Part shown: positions 23,801 through 31,792 of the stretch, in pieces
Layout: every line of letters starts with the position of its first letter
Numbering within the stretch: position 1 is the stretch's first letter
NCBI RefSeq assembly: GCF_001550375.1
Contig: NZ_LRTR01000607.1
Coordinates: 1-33,236, forward strand
From: Streptomyces europaeiscabiei
GTDB lineage: Bacteria; Actinomycetota; Actinomycetes; Streptomycetales; Streptomycetaceae
Reading direction: 5' to 3'
Length of the DNA stretch: 33,236 nt
The notes under the pieces: model-generated
Told to the model about the DNA's origin: nothing
Database searches by the model: none
The model's input: the letters and a program-made list of their open reading frames with translations, nothing else
Position numbers and translations under genes: made by a program

Positions 23801-24109
23801 CTCCAGCTCGTGCGGCTCCCACATCCTGATCGGACGGCCCAGCCCGGGCTGCTCTAGGACCAGAGCCGCCTCCCGCCGTAAGCGCAGCAACTCCTCCGCA
23901 GGCAATCTCAATGCCCGGGCCAGTGCAGCTACCGTTCGCGCCGAGGGCGGGGGCCCGTTTACCTTGAACGCCTCGGACACCGTGACCCGCCCCAGACCTG
24001 CCTGCATGGCCAGCTGCGTTTTGGTCAACCTGCTGCGGGCTAGCCCTCTGCTCAGCCATGTGCGCAGCTCGGCGAGTGCCGCATTCCGGTCGTTTTGCTC
24101 GCCGCGCAT
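20831..24109 (-). CDS. XRE HTH - STAND-like P-loop NTPase - TPR/Sel1-like repeat sensor
   Basis: 1092 residues from ATG 24109, with GGGGGCGAG 3-4 bases upstream. Residues 12-75 are an XRE HTH (LTKTQLAMQAGLGRVTVSEA). Residues about 125-400 are a P-loop NTPase: Walker A VLVGSSSTGKT (152-162), Walker B TVVWLNEAQ (202-210), and a sensor-like VLVLGTLWPEYAR (238-250). From about 480 to 900 come about 12 helical repeats, mostly 32 residues (HGSTDALYRLAEMREEAG ...), of TPR/Sel1-like type. The last 170 residues are a beta-rich domain (LEFTFVPRRPGRHLIRFTLY). The architecture is NLR-like: N-terminal signalling or DNA-binding module, NTPase switch, C-terminal repeat sensor. It heads a three-gene coupled operon with CHAT and hydrolase genes. 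Confidence 0.85.
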   Translation of the reverse strand: MRGEQNDRNAALAELRTWLSRGLARSRLTKTQLAMQAGLGRVTVSEAFKVNGPPPSARTVAALARALRLPAEELLRLRREAALVLEQPGLGRPIRMWEPHELEIHPAGSGGALISPSGSVMPALPRYVAREHDLVLADAVRDAAAGCSRLVVLVGSSSTGKTRACWEAVQPLAEMGWRLWHPFEPTRAQAVLEDLHRVGPQTVVWLNEAQHYLGDRVAGEQIAAAIHHLLVSPQRGPVLVLGTLWPEYARYYTALPTPGEPDHHSQVRELLVGRTLPVPDTFDTAALDAASALADEGDALLADALTRVRDDGRITQDLAGAPALLNRYKQATPAARALLYAAMDARRLGVGLHLPLAFLTDAAIDYLTDTDYDHLTDDWAEHAFAELAQPVHGKQAPLRRSTLRPPRRPPATPTSAGGPVAPQPAGPQARLANYLEHHGRTTRKHLCPPASFWYAAHTHLTQPDDLNCLAEAAEDRHRLQWARQLRQDAADHGSTSALVGLAVLSEEAGDREGAEALARRAADHGDTRALFRLAELREEAGDREGAEALYRQAVDCGDTRALFRLAELREEAGDREGAEALARRAADHGHTEALFRDTRALFRLAELREEAGDREGAEALARRAADHGHTEALFRDTRALFRLAELREEAGDREGAEALARQAADHGNAAALYRLAMMRGEAGDREGAADLLRQAAEHGSTAALYRLAEMREEAGEREGAEALARHAAEHGSTAALYRLAEMREEAGEREGAEALARHAAEHGSTDALYRLAEMREEAGEREGAEALARHAAEHGSTDALYRLAEMREEAGEREGAEALARHAAEHGSTDALYRLAEMREEAGEREGAEMLLWQAAEHGSIDALYRLAEKREERGDRAGAEVLALQVANHGSVALRWTMMRGLLNRLWPNGLDPDGAPTLPWQPSALTLRGRHEPPDALRDGNRVSGEPLTAGHGQPDDRATAHAVAGCRIGLELLDDHSPSVDASSRIGLQLHADPGHPWAVPGSRQRPTLEVVAAALGPATIEPGRGFYNPLDVLEFTFVPRRPGRHLIRFTLYETASGAALQQVETLLTVTEAAHDDEALVPTAERRRR
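21440..22630. repeat. 96-bp coding tandem repeats with near-identical units
   Basis: The repeat domain of the STAND sensor, with units starting for example at 21592, 21688, 21784 and 21880, an exact 96-bp (32-residue) period. The central copies differ by only a few bases over 96, much less than typical TPR arrays, so they arose recently by unequal exchange or slippage. It is a protein-coding repeat and not a CRISPR array. Confidence 0.9.
22201..22434. repeat. identical 117-bp tandem duplication inside the sensor
   Basis: 22201-22317 is repeated without a difference at 22318-22434. The 39-residue unit is the ordinary 32-residue repeat plus the insertion HTEALFRDTRALF, in which the start of the helix is doubled. 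In-frame, so the protein stays intact. Confidence 0.9.
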
Positions 24110-24480
24110 GTGCTCGCCCCCTGGTACCTGGTGTGTTGCCCGGGTCCATCTTCGGTGCGGCGACCCCCGAAACGCACGATTTCCGCGACCTTCAACATAA
24201 AGGGACCCGCGGGCCGCGGGCCGACCGGGAGTTTCCTCAGATCAGCCCGGAGCCCTTCGGCCCTCCGCAGGCAGCCCATGAGCCCTGCTCCGAGGCACAC
24301 AGTCACTGGTTCCAACTCTCGTGACCAGGCTGCTCCCACTAAGCTTGTCATTTAAGGTCCGGCGTCGAACGCGGCTCGAACTTGGTCGGCGTTTTCACAG
24401 TTCAGCGGACGTGAGGGCGGCCTCCGTCTGATCCTTTGCTCCGTCACAGAGGCAGAGGAACCAGCGCGAAGGCCGTGGTC

Positions 24481-25983
24481 GTGAGTCTGGAGCATCAAGG
24501 CGTCCTGCGGGATGCATTCGCGGAAGTGTCACGCTTCCGGACGGAGTTGTACGCGTGTCTGACCGCCCGGAGCGACGCGCTGTTCGAGTTATGCGATGCC
24601 CTGCTGTGCACGGACGGGCCGGTGCGGACGCTGGTCGACCTGGCGCTCGCCCCGGAACACCGCCGTGGGCACGGGGCCCTCTACGGCGGTCTCAATGAGG
24701 GACGGATCGATGTCGCCCGGCTGCGTCGGGCTCTGGTCTCGACGCCGTTGCCGAGGGCTGCGGACGGTCGGATCGTGTTGGCCGCGGACGTCTCGCCGTG
24801 GCTGCGTCCGGACGCCAACACCTGCCCTGACCGGGCCTTTTGCCATACGTTCGGCCGGGGTGAGGGCAAGCACCAGATGGTGCCTGGCTGGCCGTACTCG
24901 ATCGTGGCCGCGTTGTAGACGGGCCGCACGTCGTGGACGGCAGTGCTGGACGCGGTCCGCCTGGAGCCCGGCGCCGACGTCGCCGCAGTGACCATCGTCC
25001 AGCTTCGCGAGGTCGTCGAGCAACTCGTCGAGGCTGGCCAGTGGAAGCCGGGCGACCCGCACGTCCTGGTCGTGCTGGATGCCGGATACGACGCGCCCCG
25101 CATCGCCCACCTGCTGGACGGCCTGCCCGTCGAGATCCTCGGCCGGCTCCGCTCAGATCGGGTGATGCGGCGTCCGGCACCCTCCCGCAACGAGTTCGCC
25201 CTGGCCAACCCCAAGGGCGGTCGGCCGCCCAAGCACGGCGGTGAGTTTGTCTTCGGGGACCCCTCCACCTGGGGCACCGAGCAGGCCATGACGGTCACCG
25301 ACACCCGCCTCTACGGCAAGGCGATCGCGCGGGCATGGGACCGGCTGCACCCAAGGCTCACCCGGCGGGCGGCCTGGATCGAGTACCACGGACCCCTGCC
25401 CCTCATCGAGGGCACCGTCATCCGCCTGGCCGTGGAGAAGCTGCCGTCCGGCGGGGTGAACAAGCCGGTCTGGCTGTGGTGGTCGGGCACCGGGGCCAAC
25501 GCGGCGGACGTCGACCGCTGCTGGCAGTCCTTCCTTCGACGTTTCGACCTGGAGCACACGTTCCGCCTGTTCAAGCAGACCCTCGGATGGACCAAGCCCC
25601 GGCTTCGGAGTTCGCAAGCGGCCGACCGGTGGACCTGGCTGGTGATCGCCGCCTACACCCAGCTCCGGCTCGCCCGACCCCTGGCCGCAGACCTCCGCAG
25701 GCCCTGGGAGAAGCCGGCCGAGCCGAACAGACTCACCCCCGCCCGCGTCCGACGAGGGTTCAGAAACCTGCGCACGAAGACCGGCTCTCCGGCCAGCGCA
25801 CCGAAACCCTCAACACCCGGCCCAGGAAGACCACTTGGAGCGAAGAACCGCCGTCCAGCCACCCGTCACGACGTGGGCCGCGTCCTCGCGACCGGCGAGG
25901 CATACAACCGTCCCGCCCACCACAAGGTCGGCACCAAACCCCGCCGTGGGAGCGGCACTGACACCGTTGACGGAGCCCCGTAG
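24481..25983 (+). pseudogene. NF041680-type transposase with in-frame amber stop
   Basis: From GTG 24481 the product matches the Streptomyces NF041680 family of putative transposases nearly throughout: VDLALAPEHRRGHGALYGGL, then DVSPWLRPDANTCPDRAFCH, VLDAGYDAPR (catalytic-type Asp), RSDRVMRRP, LEHTFRLFKQTLGWTKPRLR, and the Arg/Pro-rich C-terminus (GRPLGAKNRRPATRHDVG). A TAG at 24916-24918 interrupts the same frame after VAAL, where relatives have Glu (GAG to TAG). Both halves are otherwise intact, so the inactivation is recent. Flanking terminal inverted repeats are not evident. It lies 370 bases upstream of the STAND sensor gene, whose promoter must be in 24110-24480. No gene is otherwise supported in that gap. 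Confidence 0.88.
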
Positions 25984-26028
25984 CCTGCTTTGACGCAGAG
26001 CAGCGTGATTTTTTGGCGGGAGACCCTG

Positions 26029-26277
26029 ATGACAGGCGGCAGCAGGTCCAGCACGGATATCAGAGGCGGCCACATCGGACTGGTCGCCACGATCATTGCC
26101 CTGGTCGTCATTGCTAGTTTTACCGGCCCTCGCTGGACATTGATCGTCGCGGCGTGCTTCACCGCCTGGTTCATCCTCGCGCTGACCGTCATCCGCATCA
26201 GGGGCGGACGCGGAGGAGAAGCCCTTCGACGGACCTACGTCGCCACTTTCGGCTGGGGCGACCACGTCACCCCCTGA
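26029..26277 (+). CDS. small two-helix membrane protein
   Basis: 82 residues from ATG 26029, with GGCGGGAG 7 bases upstream. The frame extends to 25990, but without a start having a proper site. Two transmembrane helices: HIGLVATIIALVVIASF (about 14-30) and WTLIVAACFTAWFILALTVI (about 35-54). A basic linker (RIRGGRGG) is followed by a conserved-looking tail, EALRRTYVATFGWGDHV. I recall similar small proteins on Streptomyces mobile elements with the same ATFGW-type end, but no function is known. It follows the defective transposase and may have arrived with it. Confidence 0.65.
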   Translation: MTGGSRSSTDIRGGHIGLVATIIALVVIASFTGPRWTLIVAACFTAWFILALTVIRIRGGRGGEALRRTYVATFGWGDHVTP

Positions 26278-26385
26278 ACGGGTTAAACGACAAGCTTAGG
26301 AGGGGGTGCTCGTACGTGCCGACACCAAACTCGTCCACGCGCATTCGGCGCCTCCTTGCAGTCCGCCGTCTACTCCTGTCGTACC

Positions 26386-26407
26386 CGCGCCGGGGCGCCC
26401 CGGCGCG
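26386..26407. terminator. perfect 22-bp palindrome between convergent genes
   Basis: CGCGCCGGGGC (26386-26396) is followed directly by its reverse complement (26397-26407). It lies 63 bases past the stop of the minus-strand hydrolase and 109 past that of the plus-strand membrane gene, so a bidirectional terminator is likely. Nothing else is seen in 26278-26469. Confidence 0.5.
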
Positions 26408-26469
26408 TCTCCCCTCCCCTGCGTTCCAGGATCCTCCCGTGCCGCGGCAACGGCGCGTCCGGGGCGCGG

Positions 26470-28032
26470 TCAGCTCCCCGGCAGCCACTCGGAGAGGCCT
26501 GCGCGGACCTGTGCGTCCCGGAAGAAGCCGCTGTGGGCGACGGCGCTCGCCGACGGGACGACGAGTGGATCGGGCACGACGTACGAACCGGCGCGGTGGA
26601 CGCCCTCGGTCGGTACGACGAGGTCGTTGCCGACACCGAACAGCCGGTCCACCAGCCCGTCGAGCGCGCGCATCGCCAAGGCCGCGTCCCGGGCGGGCTC
26701 GAAGTCGGACGTCACCGCGCGCACCGAACTCTCGGTCGGGACGGCGGAGGCGTTGAGTTCACCGAGGCCCTCCGACGCGGGGTCCATCGCGGCCAGGCCG
26801 TCCAGCCCGCCGAGGACACCGGTCGCGCCGTGCTTCACGACTTCGAGGACGACTTCCAGGGTGGTGCTCACCAGCTCCTCCGGGAACAGCCCGAGCAGGT
26901 TGGTGAAGACCCCGAGCAGTTCGCTCAGTCGCTGCTTCTCGGCGAGGGCTGTGCCCGCGTTGGGGGTGGCGATATGGACGAGCATACGGACGGTAGGGGC
27001 GGGCCGTTCCTCGCCCGCCAGGCCGTTCCGGCTCAGGTGGCGGGCGACGAGACCGCCTCGGGAGTGGGTGACGATGTCGAGGGTGAGTCGCCGGTCGGCG
27101 GGCAGGTGCTCCAGGAGCCAGCGCGCGTTGTCGACCGGGTCCAGGTGGACGGTGGGATGGTCGAAGACCAGGACGCGGCCGTCGTAGCGCCGGTGGAGGT
27201 CGTGCAGCAGCGGTTCGTCGTCGGCGATGCTGCGAAAGCTGGTGCGGCACCTGCTGAAGGTGCCGTGGACGAAGAGCAGGAAGGGCCGGTCGGCGAGTTC
27301 GGCGAGCCGGCCTGCGCTCACCTGCATGGCGGACCTTTCACCGGCCCGGTCACCCGCCTGTTCGCCTGCCGTGAGGAATGTCTGCGGGGTGGTCAGCCGG
27401 AGTCCGTACGGGCGGTGCCTCTTCTCCCACCGGCTGACCGCGAAGTCGGCCGCGAGACCGGCCGCCCTCTCGATCGGGAACCGCAGCAGGTGCAGGACCT
27501 TGCCGACACCGAACCCGACGATGCCCCTGTCCACCGCCGACCCGTCCGTGGGGAGCGCGAACTGCTGCAGCGGAACTCGGAACGTCTGGGCGCCGGCGGC
27601 CCGGTCCGTGCGGCCGCCCCGCATCGCCGCCTCGGGGAACACCCAGCGCATGACGCCGGTCGCATCTGCCTCCAACAGGACCTGCCCCTCGTCCGGCGGG
27701 GGCGCGGGCGCCTCCAGCAAGAGGTGCGGGCCGGGAGCGCCGCTCCGATCGGTCCCGCCGGGGCGGCGTGGCACGGCCAAGTCGCTCAGCGGCACGGTGA
27801 GCACCGGCCGCATCCCGGCCTCCTGCGCCGCGGTGCCCAGCAGGCGCGCGGTGGGCTCGGGGACGTGGTCGGCGAGGAGTTGCTCGGGCAGAGCGCCAGG
27901 GGCCGCGTCGCGCACAGGCGTTCCGGCCGCGGCCCATCGGCGGACCTCGCCGACACGGCCGCCTACCTCTGTGGACCGCAGGACCAGACCGTAGGGGAGT
28001 TCACTGCGTCCGTCCCGTTCGAGATCAGGCAT
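26470..28032 (-). CDS. alpha/beta hydrolase, partner of the second CHAT protease
   Basis: 520 residues from ATG 28032, overlapping the end of the CHAT gene by 8 bases. The first 245 residues are unassigned (they include a possible membrane-binding helical part around 165-200: VGFGVGKVLHLLRFPIER). The hydrolase core follows: FLLFVHGTFS (251-260), VLVFDHPTVH, nucleophile elbow DIVTHSRGGLVAR with Ser324, LVHIATPNAGT, and late candidates for Asp and His (GVGNDLVVPTEGVH, AHSGFF). FVHGT and HSRGGLVAR resemble PGAP1-like or lipase-like serine hydrolases. It is distinct in sequence from the hydrolase at 18461-19510 but has the same position after a CHAT gene. Presumed effector, or target of the protease. 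Confidence 0.8.
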   Translation of the reverse strand: MPDLERDGRSELPYGLVLRSTEVGGRVGEVRRWAAAGTPVRDAAPGALPEQLLADHVPEPTARLLGTAAQEAGMRPVLTVPLSDLAVPRRPGGTDRSGAPGPHLLLEAPAPPPDEGQVLLEADATGVMRWVFPEAAMRGGRTDRAAGAQTFRVPLQQFALPTDGSAVDRGIVGFGVGKVLHLLRFPIERAAGLAADFAVSRWEKRHRPYGLRLTTPQTFLTAGEQAGDRAGERSAMQVSAGRLAELADRPFLLFVHGTFSRCRTSFRSIADDEPLLHDLHRRYDGRVLVFDHPTVHLDPVDNARWLLEHLPADRRLTLDIVTHSRGGLVARHLSRNGLAGEERPAPTVRMLVHIATPNAGTALAEKQRLSELLGVFTNLLGLFPEELVSTTLEVVLEVVKHGATGVLGGLDGLAAMDPASEGLGELNASAVPTESSVRAVTSDFEPARDAALAMRALDGLVDRLFGVGNDLVVPTEGVHRAGSYVVPDPLVVPSASAVAHSGFFRDAQVRAGLSEWLPGS

Positions 28033-30757
28033 CGTCCGTTCCTTCCCGTTCCGCTGGAGCGCCTTCCACGGTCCACTGGACGGTCAGCCGTGGGTGGCCG
28101 AAGAAGAGGTAGGCGAGCGGGGTCGACAGCTCGGCCCCGGCCGCGCCGAGCGTTCCGGCGCGCCGCCTGCGCAGGTACTCGGCGGGGGCCGTGCCGCCCT
28201 TGAGTACGGCCTTGTAGAAGTCCTGGGCGAAGTTCTTGGCGACCTTGTCGTCGACGTTCCACAGCGGGGCGACGGCTGCCTGCGCGCCGATGCCGAGGAA
28301 GGCGGGCACCATGCCCGCGTACGCGCCCAGTTCGGCGCGGCCCTGCCCGACCTGGCAGGCGTTGAGGAAGACGAGCCGCACCCCACTGGCCTCCACTCCG
28401 CTGACGGACCGGCGGCTCAAGTACGTGCCGTCCACCATCTGCAGACCGTCCTCCAACTCTTCCGTGCTGAACTTCCCGTGCACGGCGAGGTGCAGGATGT
28501 CCGGCCCCCGCTCGCCCTCCAGAGCCATGAGCACTTGGTCGGTGGTGGCGTCGACGGGGTTCGCACGGTAGTGCCGGATGAGGTGCTTGGCCTCGGCCTT
28601 CGCCTCCTTAAGTTCGGCGACGGCGTAGTCCCCGGTCACCACGGACATCGTGTGGGGTTGCAGATGCGCGGGCGGGGCCGGGGTGCGCTGCCGGTCTCCG
28701 TAGATCCAGCGGCCGACGACCGCCTGGGCGCCGAGGTGGGCCGGGGCCGCCGGGTCCAACGGCTCGGACAGCAGGGCCAGTTCCCAGGGGACGTACGGGT
28801 CCCAGGTTGCCAGGAGCACGCTCGGCGGACCGGCACGTTCCCCTGCGGCGCGCAGGGCGGCCCACACCTCCTCCGGCACGGCGCCGCTCGCCTCCCGGCC
28901 GACTCCCTTGAGGTAGTGGGCGAGGTCGTAGGCGTCCTTGCGCTCCTGCACGCCGCGCATGACGGAGCGGGCCCAGTCGGCCTCACCGCCGAGCGTTGTC
29001 ACGAGCGGCTTGTCGCAGGTGCCGACGCCGGGGTGCGGCGAGCGGTACAGCCAGCAGTGCTGCCGCCCCTCGGCGTCGTTCCCTGGGGCCACGACGATCT
29101 CCAGATCTGGCTGGGTACCGGCGTCCGCCTCTTCCGGCAGCACCCATACGCCTCCGGCCGCCTGCATCCGCGGCTCGTCACCGGCTGGCTCCCCGGGCGC
29201 CTCCCCCACCCGTACGGTCCGGTGGGCGACCCCGATGATGTTGCCGGCGACCGCGTACACCGCGGTGATCACCCGCTCCGGGGCCAGGGACGGATCGTCC
29301 ACCGCTCGGAGCCTGAGCATCCGGTAGGGGTACGGATCGTCCGGACCGGCCCGCATGCGCAGGGTGAGCGGGTCCTCGCCGACCACGGCGAAGCCGGGCG
29401 CGAGGACGGAGACGTCGAGCGTGAATGTCTCGGCGGGGATGGTGAAGGGGGCGGGCTGGACGACCTCGGGGGTGGGGAGCGGGGCCAGCCCTACGCGCAG
29501 CTCGAAGGCTTCGTCGGGCACGACGTGCTGGGGAGCGTCGAGACGGGCGTAGGCCTCGCGGGTGGGGGCGGTAACCGCTAGCGCAGGCCCCTCGGCTGAG
29601 ACGAGAACCCCCCTGCGCTTCCACCAGTCCAGGACGCGACCATGCACTGAGCGGGGGTCTGTCCGTTCGACTCGTATTGGCCTTCCCCCGCCCACGAATT
29701 CCTCCGGTTCCGGGGGCGGCGCAAGGGGCCCGGTCGGCGGAGCCGGCGGCTGCGGGGCCTCCTTGCGCTGCAGGGGTGGGGGCGTTTCGAGAAGAAAAGG
29801 TGCATCGTGCACATACCAGGGGGGAGGTTCGTACACATACCCGGGGGGACGGGGGAGCGGGGCAGCCGCAGGCGGCTCGTCGGCTGCCTCGTATCCGGTC
29901 GCCGGCTCCAGCAGCAGCCGTGCCAGGTGGGCGAGTTCGCCGGGGCGGGAGGTCGGCTCCGGCCAGCGCACGGGAGGACGGCCCAAGTGGGGCGCCGCCC
30001 TGGACAGTTCTCGCAGCGTGGCAAGGCGTTCGTCCAGGTCTCCGCTCCTGAGCCGTGCGACGGCACTGCCGACCACCTCGGCCGGCGGCGCGAGGCTCAG
30101 CACCGCGCCGAGCCAGTCGGCCCGGCCGTCGGGCACCGCTCGAGGGAGCTCGGGCAGATCCGCCGCGAGCGTGTCCGGCAGCACCTCGACGACCTGTCCG
30201 AGGCGCTCAGTGGCAGCACGGAGGGTCTCGTCGTCCTCGTCCACGGCATCTACGAGGGTGGCGATCAGCACCGACAGCAGACGCTGCCTCCCACTTTCGA
30301 AGAGGGAGGCGAGCGGGGACAGATCGGACGGGAAGCCACGACCATCCAGAAGGCGTGCGGTCACCGCCAGTTCCACGGCCAGCGCGGAAGTCCACTCGCC
30401 CGGATCGCCCCGTACCGAAGGTGTGACGGCAGGCCGGTCCCGGGTGGCCAGCGCCCGCCGCGCCGCCTCCTGATGGGCCGAGCCATCGTCAGCGGCCCAC
30501 CCTTCCAGGACGGCCCGCACCTCGACCACCGGGAGGTGCCCGGCCGCCTCAACCAGCGAGTCCGGCACCAGGGGCTCCGCCCGAAAGCGGCGGAGGACCA
30601 GCTCCGCGACTTCCTCCGCCGCCGGCTCGTCCAGCGGAAGCGCGGCGCACGCCGCGAGGGCTTCGGTGCGCACGCTGCGGTTGTCCTCATGGGCGGCGAT
30701 GCGCAGCAGCGGTCCGAGGTCGTCCGGCGTCAGGAAGCGGTGCGAGCGTAAGGCCAC
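28025..30757 (-). CDS. large CHAT-domain protease with HEAT-like and beta-rich N-terminal domains
   Basis: 910 residues from GTG 30757 (GAGGG about 7 bases upstream); GTG 30790 would add 11 residues without a clear site. The N-terminal ~280 residues are helical, HEAT-like (LGPLLRIAAHEDNRSVRTEA, EEVAELVLRRFR). A Pro-rich linker (about 300-350) follows. A beta-rich segment is near 420-540 (FTLDVSVLAPGFAV, LTLRMRAG), and the C-terminal CHAT domain is about 580-890, with ILHLAVHGKF (His760) and LVFLNACQVGQG (Cys801), plus GIGAQAAVAPLWNVDD typical of the fold. The His-Cys pair is intact. Its stop overlaps the hydrolase start, so the two are made together. The gene that preceded it in the operon is truncated by an IS. 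Confidence 0.88.
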   Translation of the reverse strand: MALRSHRFLTPDDLGPLLRIAAHEDNRSVRTEALAACAALPLDEPAAEEVAELVLRRFRAEPLVPDSLVEAAGHLPVVEVRAVLEGWAADDGSAHQEAARRALATRDRPAVTPSVRGDPGEWTSALAVELAVTARLLDGRGFPSDLSPLASLFESGRQRLLSVLIATLVDAVDEDDETLRAATERLGQVVEVLPDTLAADLPELPRAVPDGRADWLGAVLSLAPPAEVVGSAVARLRSGDLDERLATLRELSRAAPHLGRPPVRWPEPTSRPGELAHLARLLLEPATGYEAADEPPAAAPLPRPPGYVYEPPPWYVHDAPFLLETPPPLQRKEAPQPPAPPTGPLAPPPEPEEFVGGGRPIRVERTDPRSVHGRVLDWWKRRGVLVSAEGPALAVTAPTREAYARLDAPQHVVPDEAFELRVGLAPLPTPEVVQPAPFTIPAETFTLDVSVLAPGFAVVGEDPLTLRMRAGPDDPYPYRMLRLRAVDDPSLAPERVITAVYAVAGNIIGVAHRTVRVGEAPGEPAGDEPRMQAAGGVWVLPEEADAGTQPDLEIVVAPGNDAEGRQHCWLYRSPHPGVGTCDKPLVTTLGGEADWARSVMRGVQERKDAYDLAHYLKGVGREASGAVPEEVWAALRAAGERAGPPSVLLATWDPYVPWELALLSEPLDPAAPAHLGAQAVVGRWIYGDRQRTPAPPAHLQPHTMSVVTGDYAVAELKEAKAEAKHLIRHYRANPVDATTDQVLMALEGERGPDILHLAVHGKFSTEELEDGLQMVDGTYLSRRSVSGVEASGVRLVFLNACQVGQGRAELGAYAGMVPAFLGIGAQAAVAPLWNVDDKVAKNFAQDFYKAVLKGGTAPAEYLRRRRAGTLGAAGAELSTPLAYLFFGHPRLTVQWTVEGAPAEREGTDDA

Positions 30758-30836
30758 GGCTCGGCCCTCCGGGAAGAACGGCCCCACCACTCACGGTAGC
30801 CCGGGGAAGCTCCCCGGTCTTCTTGGGCGTCGCCGT

Positions 30837-30927
30837 TCAGCCGCGGTACGTCTCCAGCAGCCGCTGCCACACCTCGCTGATCGCGGGTAAAAGGGGCCGA
30901 GTTTTGAGGAAACGGCGGAAATCAAGA
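30837..30927 (-). pseudogene. 3' remnant of the gene upstream of the second CHAT gene
   Basis: A coding tail of 29 residues, DFRRFLKTRP... to ...SEVWQRLLETYRG, ends in TGA at 30837-30839. Going upstream, the frame is open only to the left terminal repeat of the IS5-type element at 30928, so the rest of the gene was removed or displaced. It ends 79 bases before the GTG of the CHAT gene, in the same direction, which would have made it the first gene of that operon. By analogy with the first module it may have been the sensor, but 29 residues are too few to identify it. Confidence 0.6.
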
Positions 30928-31792
30928 AGTCACTGAACCTCTTTCATCCTGTGCCGTGGGGGTGAAACAGGCTGGTCAGGTGGGGTGACATGACGAAGCC
31001 CCTTGTCGTTGGTGTGGTGATCTCGCTCAACACGCCATCGGCCGGGGGGCTTCGTTGGTTCCGTATCCTTCCATGCTCGATGTCCCGTACGAGCTGGTTG
31101 AGCATGTCTCGTGGCTCATCTACGCCCGAAGGCGTGAACTTCGCACGCGCTGGCGCAAGTTGGGGTGCTTCAAGCAGGCCCTGCTGGTCCTGGCCCATCC
31201 GCGGAAGAACGAGACACTCGCACAGGTGGGCGCTGGTTTCGGAGTGTCGCAAGCGACAGCCTGGCGGTATGTGGCCGAGACCCGTCGAGGTCCTGGCCGC
31301 CTGGGCGTCAGGCCTGCGCAAAGCCCTCGTGGGCCTGGGCGAGGGAGACTTCGTCATCGTCGACGGGACGCTGATCCCCACCGACCGCTTCAAGGCGGAC
31401 GAGCCGTACTACTCCCAGAAACACAAGAAGCACGGCATGAACGTGCAGGTGATTGCCGCCCCGGACGGCACACCCCTGTGGTTCTCCCGCGCCACGCCGG
31501 GCCGGACCCACGACCTGACCGCTGCCCGCGCCCACGAGATCGTCCAGGCGTGCCTCACACGAGAAGTCCTCATCCTGGCGGACCGCGCCTACCAAGGCGC
31601 CGGCGCCACCGTCCGCACCCCTTACTACGGCCACCGCGAACTACCCGAGCACTACCAGCAGTACAACCACGACCACGCCCGCCTGCGAGCACCCGGCGAA
31701 CGCGCCTTCGCCCAGCTCAAGTCCTGGCGACTTCTACGCCAGGCCCGCTGTTCGACCAACCGCATCAGCCGGACCAAAGAGGTTCAGTGACT
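30928..31792 (+). mobile_element. IS5-family insertion sequence, 865 bp
   Basis: Terminal inverted repeats of 17 bp are exact: AGTCACTGAACCTCTTT at 30928-30944 and its complement at 31776-31792. The element carries one transposase gene, frame-broken here. Inside the left end a hairpin (ACGAAGCCCC 30993-31002, GGGGCTTCGT 31046-31055) precedes the start codon and would block transcripts or ribosomes entering from outside. No target-site duplication is visible at the ends, so an adjacent deletion may have accompanied or followed insertion. Confidence 0.85.
31073..31790 (+). pseudogene. IS5-family DDE transposase, frameshifted
   Basis: From ATG 31073 the first frame gives the N-terminal HTH part (ELVEHVSWLIYARRRELRTR ... 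ETLAQVGAGFGVSQATAWRY). At GAGACCCGTC (31281-31283) one extra C moves the frame. The second frame continues VEVLAAWASGLRKALVGLGE, then the catalytic domain: DFVIVDGTLIPTDR (first Asp), LILADRAYQGAG (second Asp), GERAFAQLKSWRLL (Glu). Joined, the product is about 238 residues, normal for this group. The stop lies within the right terminal repeat. A few IS5 relatives use programmed frameshifting, but there is no slippery run here other than CCC, so a disabling insertion or sequencing error is more likely. Confidence 0.8.

Noticed and set aside
26356..28203. 615-residue plus-strand frame opposite the second hydrolase
   Set aside because: Shadow; the hydrolase strand has FVHGT and HSRGG and overlaps CHAT as expected for an operon.
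28094..29581. 495-residue plus-strand frame opposite the CHAT gene
   Set aside because: Shadow of the CHAT frame, Gly/Val/His-rich with no motif.
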